From assembly GCA_033763935.1 (NCBI GenBank), contig JANRJO010000016.1:101599-165598 (forward strand): a stretch of DNA of 64,000 nucleotides, written 5' to 3'. This DNA is from DALYJJ01 sp033763935. Its GTDB lineage: Bacteria > Acidobacteriota > Terriglobia > Bryobacterales > Bryobacteraceae. Position 1 is the stretch's first letter; each line of letters starts with the position of its first letter. A program made the position numbers and the translations under genes. Positions 7,332 through 15,437 of the stretch are shown piece after piece. Below the pieces are notes generated by a model. That model was not told the origin of the DNA, did no database searches, and saw nothing but the letters and a program-made list of their open reading frames with translations.

Positions 7332-8935
7332 TGCGCGGTCCTTTCGAGGCCGACGATCTCCTTGGCGCCACGAAGGTAGACCGTGACGCGCTTCTTGGAA
7401 TCCGGCCCGGTGAGCTGCGCAGCCCAATATCGGTCCGGCCCGCCGGACGCCTGGGACGGCACTTTCAATGTTGTCTCGCCGGCCAAGGGCGTGAGCTTTC
7501 CGGTTGTGTTGTCGAAGGAGTGCCACTGGAGGGTGGTCTTCACCGGTTCGCCCAGCCGAAAGTGCGCGAGAAGGTCGGTGTAAGTAAGGCTGCCGTCCTT
7601 GAGACGGAACTCATCAAGGGGCAGGAGCTGGTTGAAGTAAGTCCGGCCGATCTTGTCACGCCTCTTGGTGAGGACTTCGACGAGCCAGCTTTCGGCCTTC
7701 TTGTCGCTGTATTCGCCGGTGGCCACAACCGCGCGAATATCCTCATCGGTGAAGCGCATGATTTTCTTCGCAGCCCAGAAGTTATCCTCCGGAAGCCGGT
7801 TCAGGAAGGCGCGGTTCGGGTAGTTGGGCACCCACTCTTCGGGGTCGAACGTCTTCCATTCGATACGGCCGATGGAAGGGTAGTAAGGATAATGGGCCCT
7901 TTCCCAATCGCGGATGTAGAGGCCGAGGGTCAGGAGATTGATGGCTGAGTTCTTGAAGTCGTAGAGATAGGCGTTGCCTTCGCGGGCGCTCTTGCTCTTG
8001 GTGGCGGCGGAGCCGAGGGTGCTGCCGAAATCGAGCAGGTAGTGACGGATGTACTTCTTGCCGCCTTCGTTCATCAGCACGTCGAGGGTATTGATGGAGC
8101 GGGAATCGTGGTGCGCGAGCCAGGCGCTGACAACATGATAGCCGCGCAGTTCGCGACGGTGCTCATGGGGAATGAAGTCGTTGAGGTCGCCTTTGCGGCG
8201 TCCATAGAACTTGAAGGGACCGACTCCGCGGCCGGGGAGATAGAGACTGGCGACGGCCCGATACTCGCCCTTGCGCCTGCCGCCCGGACTGCGCGCGACC
8301 CGCACCAATAGCTCATTGATGTCCCGCTCGCGCATTTTGCGGCGCCGGGCGAACTGGTCGACGAACTGGACGTCCTTCCCGACCACCAGTTGATCGCGCT
8401 TAAAGTGCACGATGTAGTACTCGGGCACCCAATAACCGAGCGCATGGAGGAGCTTGGCGCCCACGACGTCGGCGCCGGTCGCCATCTCGGGATTTGAGAC
8501 GGGGTCGAACTTCAAGAGATACCGGCTGCCTTTGCCGTCAATGATTTCGAGCCCGGGAGTCACGCCCTCGCTCTTGGCGTCGACGACGGTCCAGGGCTTG
8601 GAGGTGTCCGGCTCCCGCCCTTTGCGGGTCGGCCCCTGCACGATTTCCTGATGGCTGAGGTTGCGGTTGGTGAACCAGGCGGAATCGAGAACCTCGCCGA
8701 GGGTATTGACGCTCTGGGCGGCGAAGGGGCCACCGGGATCCTCATTGCTCTGTCCGGGACCGGTGAACTGATTGCGGTAGAAATCGTAGTATTGGTTGAT
8801 CTTGCGGCGGGGATGATCGCCAATATCACGCGGAGCGGGCTCGGACCGGATGGGATCGTCCGGGCGAAATCGTTGCGCGGCAAGCGACGCAACGATAACA
8901 AGGACGAGCGTGGCGGCTCGCCTGACGGTTCGCAT
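7328..8935 (-). CDS. Secreted protein with kinase-like catalytic motifs, unknown family
   Basis: A 535-residue protein with a signal peptide (about 1-21). I do not recognise the family by name. In order it shows YLLKFDP with Lys142 (like the ATP-binding beta-3 lysine), a helix at about 150-166 after Glu150, HHDSRSIN at 275-282 (compare H-x-D-x-K-x-x-N), and LLDFGSTLGS at 300-309 with Asp302-Phe-Gly. Spacing and order match the catalytic core of protein and PI3/4-type or HipA-like kinases, with Arg279 in the place of the lysine. The C-terminal 170 residues are unassigned. It is translationally coupled to the downstream Omp85-type barrel. Extracytoplasmic phosphotransfer is a hypothesis; the export prediction conflicts with normal ATP availability, which makes the gene notable. 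Confidence 0.6.
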   Translation of the reverse strand: MRTVRRAATLVLVIVASLAAQRFRPDDPIRSEPAPRDIGDHPRRKINQYYDFYRNQFTGPGQSNEDPGGPFAAQSVNTLGEVLDSAWFTNRNLSHQEIVQGPTRKGREPDTSKPWTVVDAKSEGVTPGLEIIDGKGSRYLLKFDPVSNPEMATGADVVGAKLLHALGYWVPEYYIVHFKRDQLVVGKDVQFVDQFARRRKMRERDINELLVRVARSPGGRRKGEYRAVASLYLPGRGVGPFKFYGRRKGDLNDFIPHEHRRELRGYHVVSAWLAHHDSRSINTLDVLMNEGGKKYIRHYLLDFGSTLGSAATKSKSAREGNAYLYDFKNSAINLLTLGLYIRDWERAHYPYYPSIGRIEWKTFDPEEWVPNYPNRAFLNRLPEDNFWAAKKIMRFTDEDIRAVVATGEYSDKKAESWLVEVLTKRRDKIGRTYFNQLLPLDEFRLKDGSLTYTDLLAHFRLGEPVKTTLQWHSFDNTTGKLTPLAGETTLKVPSQASGGPDRYWAAQLTGPDSKKRVTVYLRGAKEIVGLERTAQ

Positions 8936-9050
8936 GGGCTGGTCTCCTCCACCGGCCCTGCTGCGAAGGGGCCGGAAGATACCATTCTATCCGCCGGCGC
9001 GGCTCACGCCGGAGGCGCCGGCTTGCGACATAATGGCGGGGAGTTCCGAC

Positions 9051-10517
9051 ATGACCAGAACCGCCTTCCTTTTGTCGTTCACCGCTGCGCTGGTGTCCGC
9101 GCAGACCTACCAACCGACTTGGGAGTCCGTCGACAAACGGCCTACGCCGCCCTGGTTCCAGGACGCCAAGTTCGGCATCTTCATTCATTGGGGCGTGTAT
9201 GCGGTGCCCGGATACGCACCGGTCATCCCGGGGAAACTCGCCTACGCGGAGTGGTATTGGAACGCGATGGCGCGCGGCCGTGACAACCCGAAAGCCAACG
9301 AGATCCAGAAGGGGACATGGGAGTACCACAAGAAGCGGTACGGGGCGGATTTCGGTTACGAGAAGTTCGCGCCGGAATTTCGCGCCGAACTGTTCGACCC
9401 GGACCAATGGGCGAGCGTCTTCGAGCGCTCGGGCGCGAAGTACGTGGTGTTGACCTCGAAGCACCATGACGGATTCGCGCTCTGGCCGAGCAAGGAGGCT
9501 TCGGCGACGTGGTCGCGGCCGTGGAACGCTGTGGACGCGGGGCCGCGGCGCGACGTGCTGGGCGAGCTGACGACCGCCGTTCGCAAGCGTGGCGTGCGGA
9601 TGGGCTTCTACTATTCGCTCTACGAGTGGTTCAACCCGCTGTGGTTGAACGACAAGCCGAAGTACATCCGCGAGCACATGACGCCGCAGTTCAAAGACCT
9701 GGTGACGCGCTATCAACCGGCGCTGATCTTTAGCGACGGCGAGTGGGACTTGCCGTCCGCCGAATGGAAGAGCCCGGAGCTGCTGGCGTGGCTGTTCAAC
9801 GAGTCGGCGGTGAAGAACGAGGTGGTGGTCAATGATCGCTGGGGCAAAGACAGCCGTCACAAGCACGGCGGCTATTGGACGACCGAGTACACGCCGGGGA
9901 TGGCGGGGACCGATCACCCGTGGGAAGAGAGCCGCGGGATGGGGTTCTCCTACGGATACAACCGGGCGGAGCGCATCGAGCACTACCACACCGGCCGGCA
10001 ACTGGTGGTGATGCTGGTCGACCTGGTCAGCCGGGGAGGCAACTTCCTGCTCGATATCGGCCCGGCGGCCGACGGGACCATTCCGCCGGTGATGGAGGAC
10101 CGGCTGCTCGAGATCGGGCGCTGGCTGAAGGTGAACGGCGAGGCGATCTACGGCACGAAGCCCTGGAAGACGGCGAAGCAATGGAGCGCCGGGGAACAGC
10201 CGAAGGTCGAGTACAACAAGGAGTACGAGAGCGCCTACGACGTGACCAAGCTCGTAGAGAAGCCTGCGGCCGGGAAGGCGGGGATCGAAGCGTTCTTCAC
10301 CGCCAAAGGGGACGCGGTGTACGCGATCCTCCCGCGGTGGCCAGGCGCGAAGTTCCTGCTGAAGGAGGGCGGGCTGAAGCCAAAGACAGTGTCTCTCCTG
10401 GGCGGCCCGGGTTCGCTTTCTTTCAAAACGGTGAGCGGGGGCGTGGAGATCACGCTGCCCGAACTGCCGGAGCACCTGCTGTCGCAGCCGATGTGGACGT
10501 TGAAGATCGTGCCATAA
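9051..10517 (+). CDS. Alpha-L-fucosidase, glycoside hydrolase family 29
   Basis: Hydrolyses terminal alpha-L-fucose from glycans with retention of configuration. A signal peptide covers about 1-17, so the enzyme is periplasmic or secreted; the mature part begins near YQPTWESVDKRP. Family marks are WFQDAKFGIFIHWGVYAVP (about 31-49), KYVVLTSKHHDGFALWPS, and LIFSDGEWDLP, whose Asp is the expected nucleophile, as in the FSDGEW site of animal-type fucosidases. GGNFLLDIGPAADG is also typical. Length (488) is normal. The ATG at 9051 follows a GGGGAG ribosome site by seven bases; the frame is open upstream but non-coding in character. The gene is divergent from the kinase-like gene and ends just before the TetR operator. 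Confidence 0.92.
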   Translation: MTRTAFLLSFTAALVSAQTYQPTWESVDKRPTPPWFQDAKFGIFIHWGVYAVPGYAPVIPGKLAYAEWYWNAMARGRDNPKANEIQKGTWEYHKKRYGADFGYEKFAPEFRAELFDPDQWASVFERSGAKYVVLTSKHHDGFALWPSKEASATWSRPWNAVDAGPRRDVLGELTTAVRKRGVRMGFYYSLYEWFNPLWLNDKPKYIREHMTPQFKDLVTRYQPALIFSDGEWDLPSAEWKSPELLAWLFNESAVKNEVVVNDRWGKDSRHKHGGYWTTEYTPGMAGTDHPWEESRGMGFSYGYNRAERIEHYHTGRQLVVMLVDLVSRGGNFLLDIGPAADGTIPPVMEDRLLEIGRWLKVNGEAIYGTKPWKTAKQWSAGEQPKVEYNKEYESAYDVTKLVEKPAAGKAGIEAFFTAKGDAVYAILPRWPGAKFLLKEGGLKPKTVSLLGGPGSLSFKTVSGGVEITLPELPEHLLSQPMWTLKIVP

Positions 10518-10534
10518 TTTGAACAGAGTTCAAT
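10518..10534. promoter_or_regulatory. TetR-type operator overlapping the tetR start codon
   Basis: The palindrome TTGAAC-AGA-GTTCAA (10519-10533) sits between the fucosidase stop and the TetR gene, and its last base is the A of the start ATG. The same half-sites with a 3-base centre occur again at 11178-11194, which supports a real regulator site used for autorepression. Confidence 0.7.
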
Positions 10535-11156
10535 GGCACTTGAGGAGCGGCGGGAACGCTACCGGGAGTCGCTGCGGCAGGACATCCTGGATGCGGCACG
10601 CGAGTTGTTCGCGCGACAGGGGTACGAGGCGACGTCCGTTCGCTCGATTGCAGAGCGCGTGAAGTGCTCGCCGGGCATCCTCTATCACTACTTCGACGAC
10701 AAGCCGGCCATTATGGCTCAGTTGGTGGAGGAGACATTCTCGAAATTGACGGAGCGGCTGTCCGCCATTCGGGACGATCGGGCGCCGGCGATCGAAAGCC
10801 TACGACGGGCAGGACGAACTTATATTGAGTTCGGACTGGACCATCCCCACCACTACGCCGTGCTGTTTGCGAAGCCCGCTCCCCACAGCGAAGACGCCGT
10901 GGCCATTCGTGCGGCATACGAGAATCACGGGCACCGCTGTTTCGACTGTCTTCGCACGATTGTCCGGCGATGCATGGACGACAAGTGCTTGCGGCTGGAA
11001 CTGACGGATCACGAAGAAGTTTCCCAAGCGCTGTGGGCATCCATTCACGGCATGGTCTCGATTGTGACTAATGCCAAGGGCTTTCCCTTCATCGAGCAGA
11101 GCCGCCTGATCGACCGCCAGTTGGACATCCTGATCGAGGGTGTCCGGAAAAAATAG
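10533..11156 (+). CDS. TetR-family transcriptional regulator
   Basis: A 207-residue TetR-type repressor. The N-terminal helix-turn-helix is clear: ILDAARELFARQGYEATSVRSIAERVKCSPGILYHYFDDK (about 15-54). The C-terminal ligand-binding helices resemble the TetR_C group with WHG-like features (ALWASIHGMVSIV). It lies directly upstream of, and in line with, a four-gene efflux operon, and two matching palindromes flank it. The simplest reading is a local repressor of itself and the efflux genes, released by an exported compound. The first codon lies inside the upstream palindrome, so a bound dimer would block both transcription and the start site. Confidence 0.88.
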   Translation: MALEERRERYRESLRQDILDAARELFARQGYEATSVRSIAERVKCSPGILYHYFDDKPAIMAQLVEETFSKLTERLSAIRDDRAPAIESLRRAGRTYIEFGLDHPHHYAVLFAKPAPHSEDAVAIRAAYENHGHRCFDCLRTIVRRCMDDKCLRLELTDHEEVSQALWASIHGMVSIVTNAKGFPFIEQSRLIDRQLDILIEGVRKK

Positions 11157-11177
11157 TCAAAATTTTCTTGCACCTGA

Positions 11178-11194
11178 ATTGAACATCGTTCAAT
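11178..11194. promoter_or_regulatory. TetR-type operator upstream of the efflux operon
   Basis: The arms ATTGAAC (11178-11184) and GTTCAAT (11188-11194) are separated by ATC. This repeats the palindrome at the tetR start and lies 35 bases before the permease ATG, where a repressor would block the efflux promoter. Confidence 0.7.
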
Positions 11195-11225
11195 CTGTTG
11201 ACGTAGCTTCAATACAGGACTGGAT

Positions 11226-12365
11226 ATGAATTACATCTCGTGGCAAATGCTCACCGGGGACCGGGCGAAGTATATCGGACTGATCTTCGCCATCGCGTTC
11301 GCCACCTTCCTGATGTCGCACCAGGTATCCATCTTCTGTGGTTTGATGAACCGCACCACCTCCCAGATTGACGATGTAGAGGACGCGCCGGTCTGGGTGA
11401 TGGACTCCAAGACGCAGTACGTGGACGAGACGAAGGCGCTGACGGACCAGGATCTGTTTCGGGTGCGGGGCGTGGAGGGCGTCGACTGGGCGGTCCCGCT
11501 GTTCAAGGGGACCTCGCGGGCAAAGGCGCCGGATGGGCGGTTCCGGGGCGTCATTCTGATGGGCTTCGACGACGCGACGCTGGTGGGAGTTCCGCAGCGG
11601 ATGCTGATGGGCAGCTGGGAGGCGCTACGGAATCCGCAGACGATGGCGGTGGACCGCGCCGGCTACGAGTATTTCTTTCCGGGCGAGCCGCTGCGTCTGG
11701 GAAGGACGCTCGACATGAACGATCACACGGTGAAGATCGGAGCCATTGTCGACTCGTCCGCTCCCTTTGTGAACCTCCCCGTGTTCTACACGCGCTACTC
11801 GCAGGCCATTCGCTACGTGGGGCAGGAGCGGAACCAGATGTCCTTCGTGCTGGTGAAGGGAAAGCCGGGGCTGAGCGACGAGGAGGTGGCGCGCCGCATT
11901 ACGTCAGCCACCGGATTGAAGGCGACCACCCGGAACGCGTTCGGCTGGGAGACGATCTGGTACTACATTGCCAACACCGGGATTCCGATTAACTTCGGCA
12001 TCACCGTGGCGATTGCGCTGGTGGTGGGCACGGTGGTGGCGGGCCAGACCTTCTACCTGTTCACGCTGGAGAACCTGAAGCAGTTCGGGGCGTTGAAGGC
12101 GATCGGCGTGACGAACTGGAGGATCGTCGGGATGATCCTGCTGCAGGCGCTGATTGTGGGTGCGATCGGATACGGCCTGGGGATCGCGATGACGGCCGCA
12201 TTCTTCGAGGCGACGAAGGACAACCTTGATCTCCGCGGCTTCCGCCTGCTGCCGGAGATCATGCTCGGGACAGGCGGGGCGGTGCTGATGATCATTGTGC
12301 TGGCGAGCATCGTGAGTGTTCGCCGCGTGGTGGTGCTGGAGCCGGCTGTGGTCTTCCGGGGTTAA
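11226..12365 (+). CDS. ABC transporter permease, DevC / FtsX-like
   Basis: A 379-residue inner-membrane permease of the FtsX/DevC type. One transmembrane segment lies near the N-terminus (about 16-33, IGLIFAIAFATFLMSH) and three near the C-terminus (about 255-375). Between them is a 200-residue periplasmic MacB-PCD-like domain beginning at TSQIDDVEDAPVWVMD. This topology goes with an ATPase and an HlyD-type adaptor, both encoded next. Together with the TolC-like gene they form a tripartite exporter across both membranes, as in DevBCA. It is the first gene of the operon after the TetR operator. The exported substrate is not predictable. Confidence 0.88.
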   Translation: MNYISWQMLTGDRAKYIGLIFAIAFATFLMSHQVSIFCGLMNRTTSQIDDVEDAPVWVMDSKTQYVDETKALTDQDLFRVRGVEGVDWAVPLFKGTSRAKAPDGRFRGVILMGFDDATLVGVPQRMLMGSWEALRNPQTMAVDRAGYEYFFPGEPLRLGRTLDMNDHTVKIGAIVDSSAPFVNLPVFYTRYSQAIRYVGQERNQMSFVLVKGKPGLSDEEVARRITSATGLKATTRNAFGWETIWYYIANTGIPINFGITVAIALVVGTVVAGQTFYLFTLENLKQFGALKAIGVTNWRIVGMILLQALIVGAIGYGLGIAMTAAFFEATKDNLDLRGFRLLPEIMLGTGGAVLMIIVLASIVSVRRVVVLEPAVVFRG

Positions 12366-12390
12366 CGGCGGAGCGGAGGAGCGGAAATCA

Positions 12391-13080
12391 ATGAACGAAC
12401 AGGCGATTGTGTGCCGGAGTGTGCTCAAAAACTTCGGATCCGGGGACAACGTGGTGAGAGTGCTGCGCGGCGTGGATCTGGACGTGAATTACGGCGAAAT
12501 GACGTTCCTTGTGGGGCCGTCGGGATGCGGCAAGACGACGCTCCTCTCGGTGATCGCGGGTCTGTTGAACCTGAGCGGCGGAGACCTGGCGGTATTGGGG
12601 ACGAAGGTCGCCGAACTGCGGAATGGCCGAGCGGTGCTGTTCCGGAGGCAGAACCTGGGGTTCGTGTTCCAGCAGTTCAACCTGCTGCCGTCGCTGACGG
12701 CTGCGGAGAACGCGGCGGTTCCGTTGATGGCCGCCGGCTGGGACCGCAAGAAAGCGGTGGCGAAGGCGAAGGAGCTTCTGGCGGACCTCGGGTTGGGCGA
12801 ACGGATGGACGCGCGGCCGAACGAGTTATCCGGCGGACAGCAGCAGAGGGTGGCATTCGCACGCGCGCTGGTGCACGAGCCGCGGCTGGTGGTGTGCGAC
12901 GAGCCGACGTCGGCGCTGGACGCCGAGACGGGACAGCACGTGATGGAACTGTTGAGGCGCATTGCAGTGCGGCCGGACCGGGCGGTGCTCGTCGTGACTC
13001 ACGACAGCCGCATCTACCCGTTCGCGGACCGGATTGCTCACATGAACGACGGGCTGGTGACGAAAGTGGAGAAGAACTGA
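12391..13080 (+). CDS. ABC transporter ATP-binding protein, DevA / MacB-like
   Basis: A 229-residue ATPase that drives the adjacent permease. Walker A is GPSGCGKTT (about 43-51), the Q-loop is in FVFQQFNLLPSLT, the signature is LSGGQQQR, Walker B is LVVCDEPTSALD, and the switch histidine is in VVTHDSR. These are features of the LolD/MacB/DevA group. The ATG at 12391 follows a GGAGGAG purine run; the frame extends to 12316 inside the permease gene, but that N-terminus does not look like the family. The stop TGA overlaps the next gene's ATG, so the adaptor is translationally coupled. Confidence 0.93.
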   Translation: MNEQAIVCRSVLKNFGSGDNVVRVLRGVDLDVNYGEMTFLVGPSGCGKTTLLSVIAGLLNLSGGDLAVLGTKVAELRNGRAVLFRRQNLGFVFQQFNLLPSLTAAENAAVPLMAAGWDRKKAVAKAKELLADLGLGERMDARPNELSGGQQQRVAFARALVHEPRLVVCDEPTSALDAETGQHVMELLRRIAVRPDRAVLVVTHDSRIYPFADRIAHMNDGLVTKVEKN

Positions 13081-14132
13081 TGCTACTCAAATACGGATTG
13101 CCGGTATTGGCGATTGCCGCGGTAGGGTTGTCGATCGCGAGCGTGCAGCGGATGACGCCAGAGAAGCGGGAAGCGGCGCCGCCGGTGAAGCCGCCGGCAG
13201 CCGCCTTCGAACGGCAGGTGGGTGCGGTGGGACTGGTGGAGGCGGCCAGCGAGAACATCGCGATCAGCGTTCCCGTGCCCGGGCTGGTAACCGCGGTCTT
13301 TGTGAAGGCGGGCGACACCGTCCGCAAGGGGCAGGCTCTCTTCACACTTGACGATCGCGATGTGCGGGCGGAACTGGCGCTTCGAAAGTCGACGCTCGAG
13401 CTGGTGCGAGCGAAGCTGGCGCGCCTGGAGGCCGCGCCCCGGCCGGAAGAGATTCCTCCCGCCGAGGCTCGCGTGGAGGAGGCGACGGCGCAACTGGCGG
13501 ACGCCGAAACACAGTTGCGGCTCATCGAATCGGTGAAGGATAAGCGGGCGATACGGGCGGAGGACCTGGAGCGGCGACGGCGCGCGGTGGAGGCGGCCGA
13601 AGCGCGTGTGGCGGAGGCGCAGGCGGCGCTACGGCTGTTGAAGGCGGGCACGTGGCGGCCGGATCTCGAGGTCGCGCGCGGCGAGGTGCGGGAGGCGGAG
13701 CAGCGGGTGGAGCGCGTGGAAGCGGACCTGGCGAGGCTGACGGTGGCGGCGCCCCTTGCAGGGAGGGTTCTGCAGGTGAAGCTTCGCGCCGGCGAGTATG
13801 CGCAAGCGGGCGCGCTGGCACAGCCGCTGATGCTGCTAGGGGCGGTGGACCAGTTGCACGTGCGGGCTGACATCGACGAGAAAGATGCGTGGCGGGTGCG
13901 GCCGGGCGCGCCGGCAGTGGCGTCCATCCGAGGCAACGCCGAGCGTAAGTTCGACGTCGCCTTCGTTCGGCTGGAGCCGTACGTGGTGCCCAAGAAGAAC
14001 CTGACGGGCGATGCCACCGAGCGGGTGGACACGCGTGTTCTGCAGGCCATCTATGCGCTGCCCGCCGGCGCGCCCGTCTACGCGGGGCAGCAGATGGACC
14101 TTTCGATCCAGGCGAGCGAAGGAGGCCGCTAA
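13080..14132 (+). CDS. HlyD-family periplasmic adaptor (membrane fusion protein)
   Basis: A 350-residue adaptor anchored by one N-terminal transmembrane helix (about 5-20) and reaching through the periplasm to the TolC-like channel. A lipoyl-like half-motif is at VPVPGLVTAVFVKAGDTVRKGQ (split around residue 65), followed by a long alpha-helical hairpin rich in Ala, Glu and Arg (about 95-220), and then the second lipoyl half with LAGRVLQVKLRAGEYAQ. It resembles DevB-type proteins that work with DevC/DevA. The start overlaps the ATPase stop (TGATG), and its own stop overlaps the TolC gene start (TAATG). A long upstream in-frame extension inside the ATPase gene is not real. Confidence 0.9.
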   Translation: MLLKYGLPVLAIAAVGLSIASVQRMTPEKREAAPPVKPPAAAFERQVGAVGLVEAASENIAISVPVPGLVTAVFVKAGDTVRKGQALFTLDDRDVRAELALRKSTLELVRAKLARLEAAPRPEEIPPAEARVEEATAQLADAETQLRLIESVKDKRAIRAEDLERRRRAVEAAEARVAEAQAALRLLKAGTWRPDLEVARGEVREAEQRVERVEADLARLTVAAPLAGRVLQVKLRAGEYAQAGALAQPLMLLGAVDQLHVRADIDEKDAWRVRPGAPAVASIRGNAERKFDVAFVRLEPYVVPKKNLTGDATERVDTRVLQAIYALPAGAPVYAGQQMDLSIQASEGGR

Positions 14133-15424
14133 TGCTAGCCGTGGCGTTGACTGCATGGTGGGCCGCCTACGGCGACCCGGAGATGGCGCGGCTGATCGAA
14201 CGTGCGCTCAAGGGCAACCTGGACGTGAAGAAGGCGTACGCGCGCATCGCGGAGGCGCGGGCGCTCAGCGGCGATGCGAAGAGCAAACTGCAGCCGTCGC
14301 TCAACTTCAATACGAGTGCACAGAACCTGCGCGGCGGGTTTCAGCAGGGCGTCATTCGAATTCCGCAGTCGGGCGCGGGCGCGCCGCAGGGAGGGAGTTT
14401 CGTCGCGCCCTTTGAGACGGGCATCTTTCAAGGCGGACTGGACACGAAGTGGGAGCTTGACCTGTGGGGTTCGAACCGCGCCGCGGTGGCGGCGGCGAAA
14501 GCGGATATTGGGGCGGAGACGGAACTGGCGCGGGACGCCGCCGTGACGGTGGCTGCGGAGGTGGCGCGCGCTTACGTGGAGTTGCGCGGTTTCGAGGAGC
14601 GGATCGGCATCGTTGAGCGGAGCAGGGACGCCCAGCGGGAACTGCTTGAGTTGACCCGCGCGCGGGCGGACGCGGGGCTGGCATCGCAATTGGATGTGGA
14701 GCGGCAGGGCGTGCTGCTGGCGAATACGGAAGCGACCCTGCCGGGACTGGAGGCGGAGCGGGAGGTGCGCGTCAATCGTTTGCGCGTGCTGACGGGCGAC
14801 CGCACCCTGCGGGTGGAAGCGGCGAGACTTCGGTTGGATGCGCCCGACGTCGGCGACGGAATCGACGCAGAGTTGCTGCGGCGGCGGCCCGATGTGCGGG
14901 CGGCGGAGGCGCGCATCGCGGCAGCGGCGGCGCGCACGAAACAGGCGCGCACGGACCTGCTGCCGAAGATCACGTTCTCCGGCTTGATGGGCCGGCAGAG
15001 CACGTCGGTCAGCGGCTTCAGCCTGGGCGGCGGCAACTTCTTCAGCGTTGGCCCGCAGCTACAACTGCCGATCTTCAGCGGGGGACGAATCCGCGCCAAC
15101 ATTGCGGTCAACGAGGCTCGCGTGGAGCAGGCCCGGGCGGCGTTCGAGCAGGAAGTGCTGGCTGCGTTCGAAGAGGCGGAGAATGCGATCACCCACTACC
15201 GGCAGCAGCGGCGGCGGTCCGAGAAACTGTCCGCCGCGGCGGAGGCGGCCCGGCGCACGCTCGAGCTGGCGCGGGACGTGCAACAGGCCGGATTGGAAGA
15301 CTTTCTGACGGTACTCGACGCGCAGCGCAGCCTGCTGGACGCCGAGTACCAGTTATCGGAGGCCCGAACGCGGGTGTTGGCGGAAAGCGTGATGGTGTAT
15401 AAGGCGGTGGCGGGCGGCTGGTAA
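14132..15424 (+). CDS. TolC-like outer-membrane efflux protein (NodT family)
   Basis: A 430-residue outer-membrane channel component of the tripartite exporter. The mature start WWAAYGDPEMARLIERAL matches the usual NodT-family W-W-x-x-F/Y-x-D-P motif, and two repeated OEP domains follow with the helical pattern of TolC. LPKITFSGLMGRQS and LQLPIFSGGRIRANI are typical. Oddly, only eight residues (MLAVALTA) precede WW, so there is no complete signal peptide and no lipobox cysteine. The frame is open upstream inside the adaptor gene but has no start codon in a sensible place. Either secretion uses a very short leader, or the annotated start is affected by a change in the overlap region. Confidence 0.88.
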   Translation: MLAVALTAWWAAYGDPEMARLIERALKGNLDVKKAYARIAEARALSGDAKSKLQPSLNFNTSAQNLRGGFQQGVIRIPQSGAGAPQGGSFVAPFETGIFQGGLDTKWELDLWGSNRAAVAAAKADIGAETELARDAAVTVAAEVARAYVELRGFEERIGIVERSRDAQRELLELTRARADAGLASQLDVERQGVLLANTEATLPGLEAEREVRVNRLRVLTGDRTLRVEAARLRLDAPDVGDGIDAELLRRRPDVRAAEARIAAAAARTKQARTDLLPKITFSGLMGRQSTSVSGFSLGGGNFFSVGPQLQLPIFSGGRIRANIAVNEARVEQARAAFEQEVLAAFEEAENAITHYRQQRRRSEKLSAAAEAARRTLELARDVQQAGLEDFLTVLDAQRSLLDAEYQLSEARTRVLAESVMVYKAVAGGW

Positions 15425-15437
15425 CCGCCCGGCCATA

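Noticed and set aside
8826..10475. A 549-residue minus-strand open frame opposite the fucosidase gene
   Set aside because: It is a shadow of the GH29 gene: arginine- and proline-rich, without domain motifs, and the plus strand has clear active-site motifs.
11168..11226. A sigma-70 promoter for the efflux operon with -35 TTGCAC and -10 CAATCT
   Set aside because: The -10 match is poor and other placements fit equally badly, so only the operator is reported.
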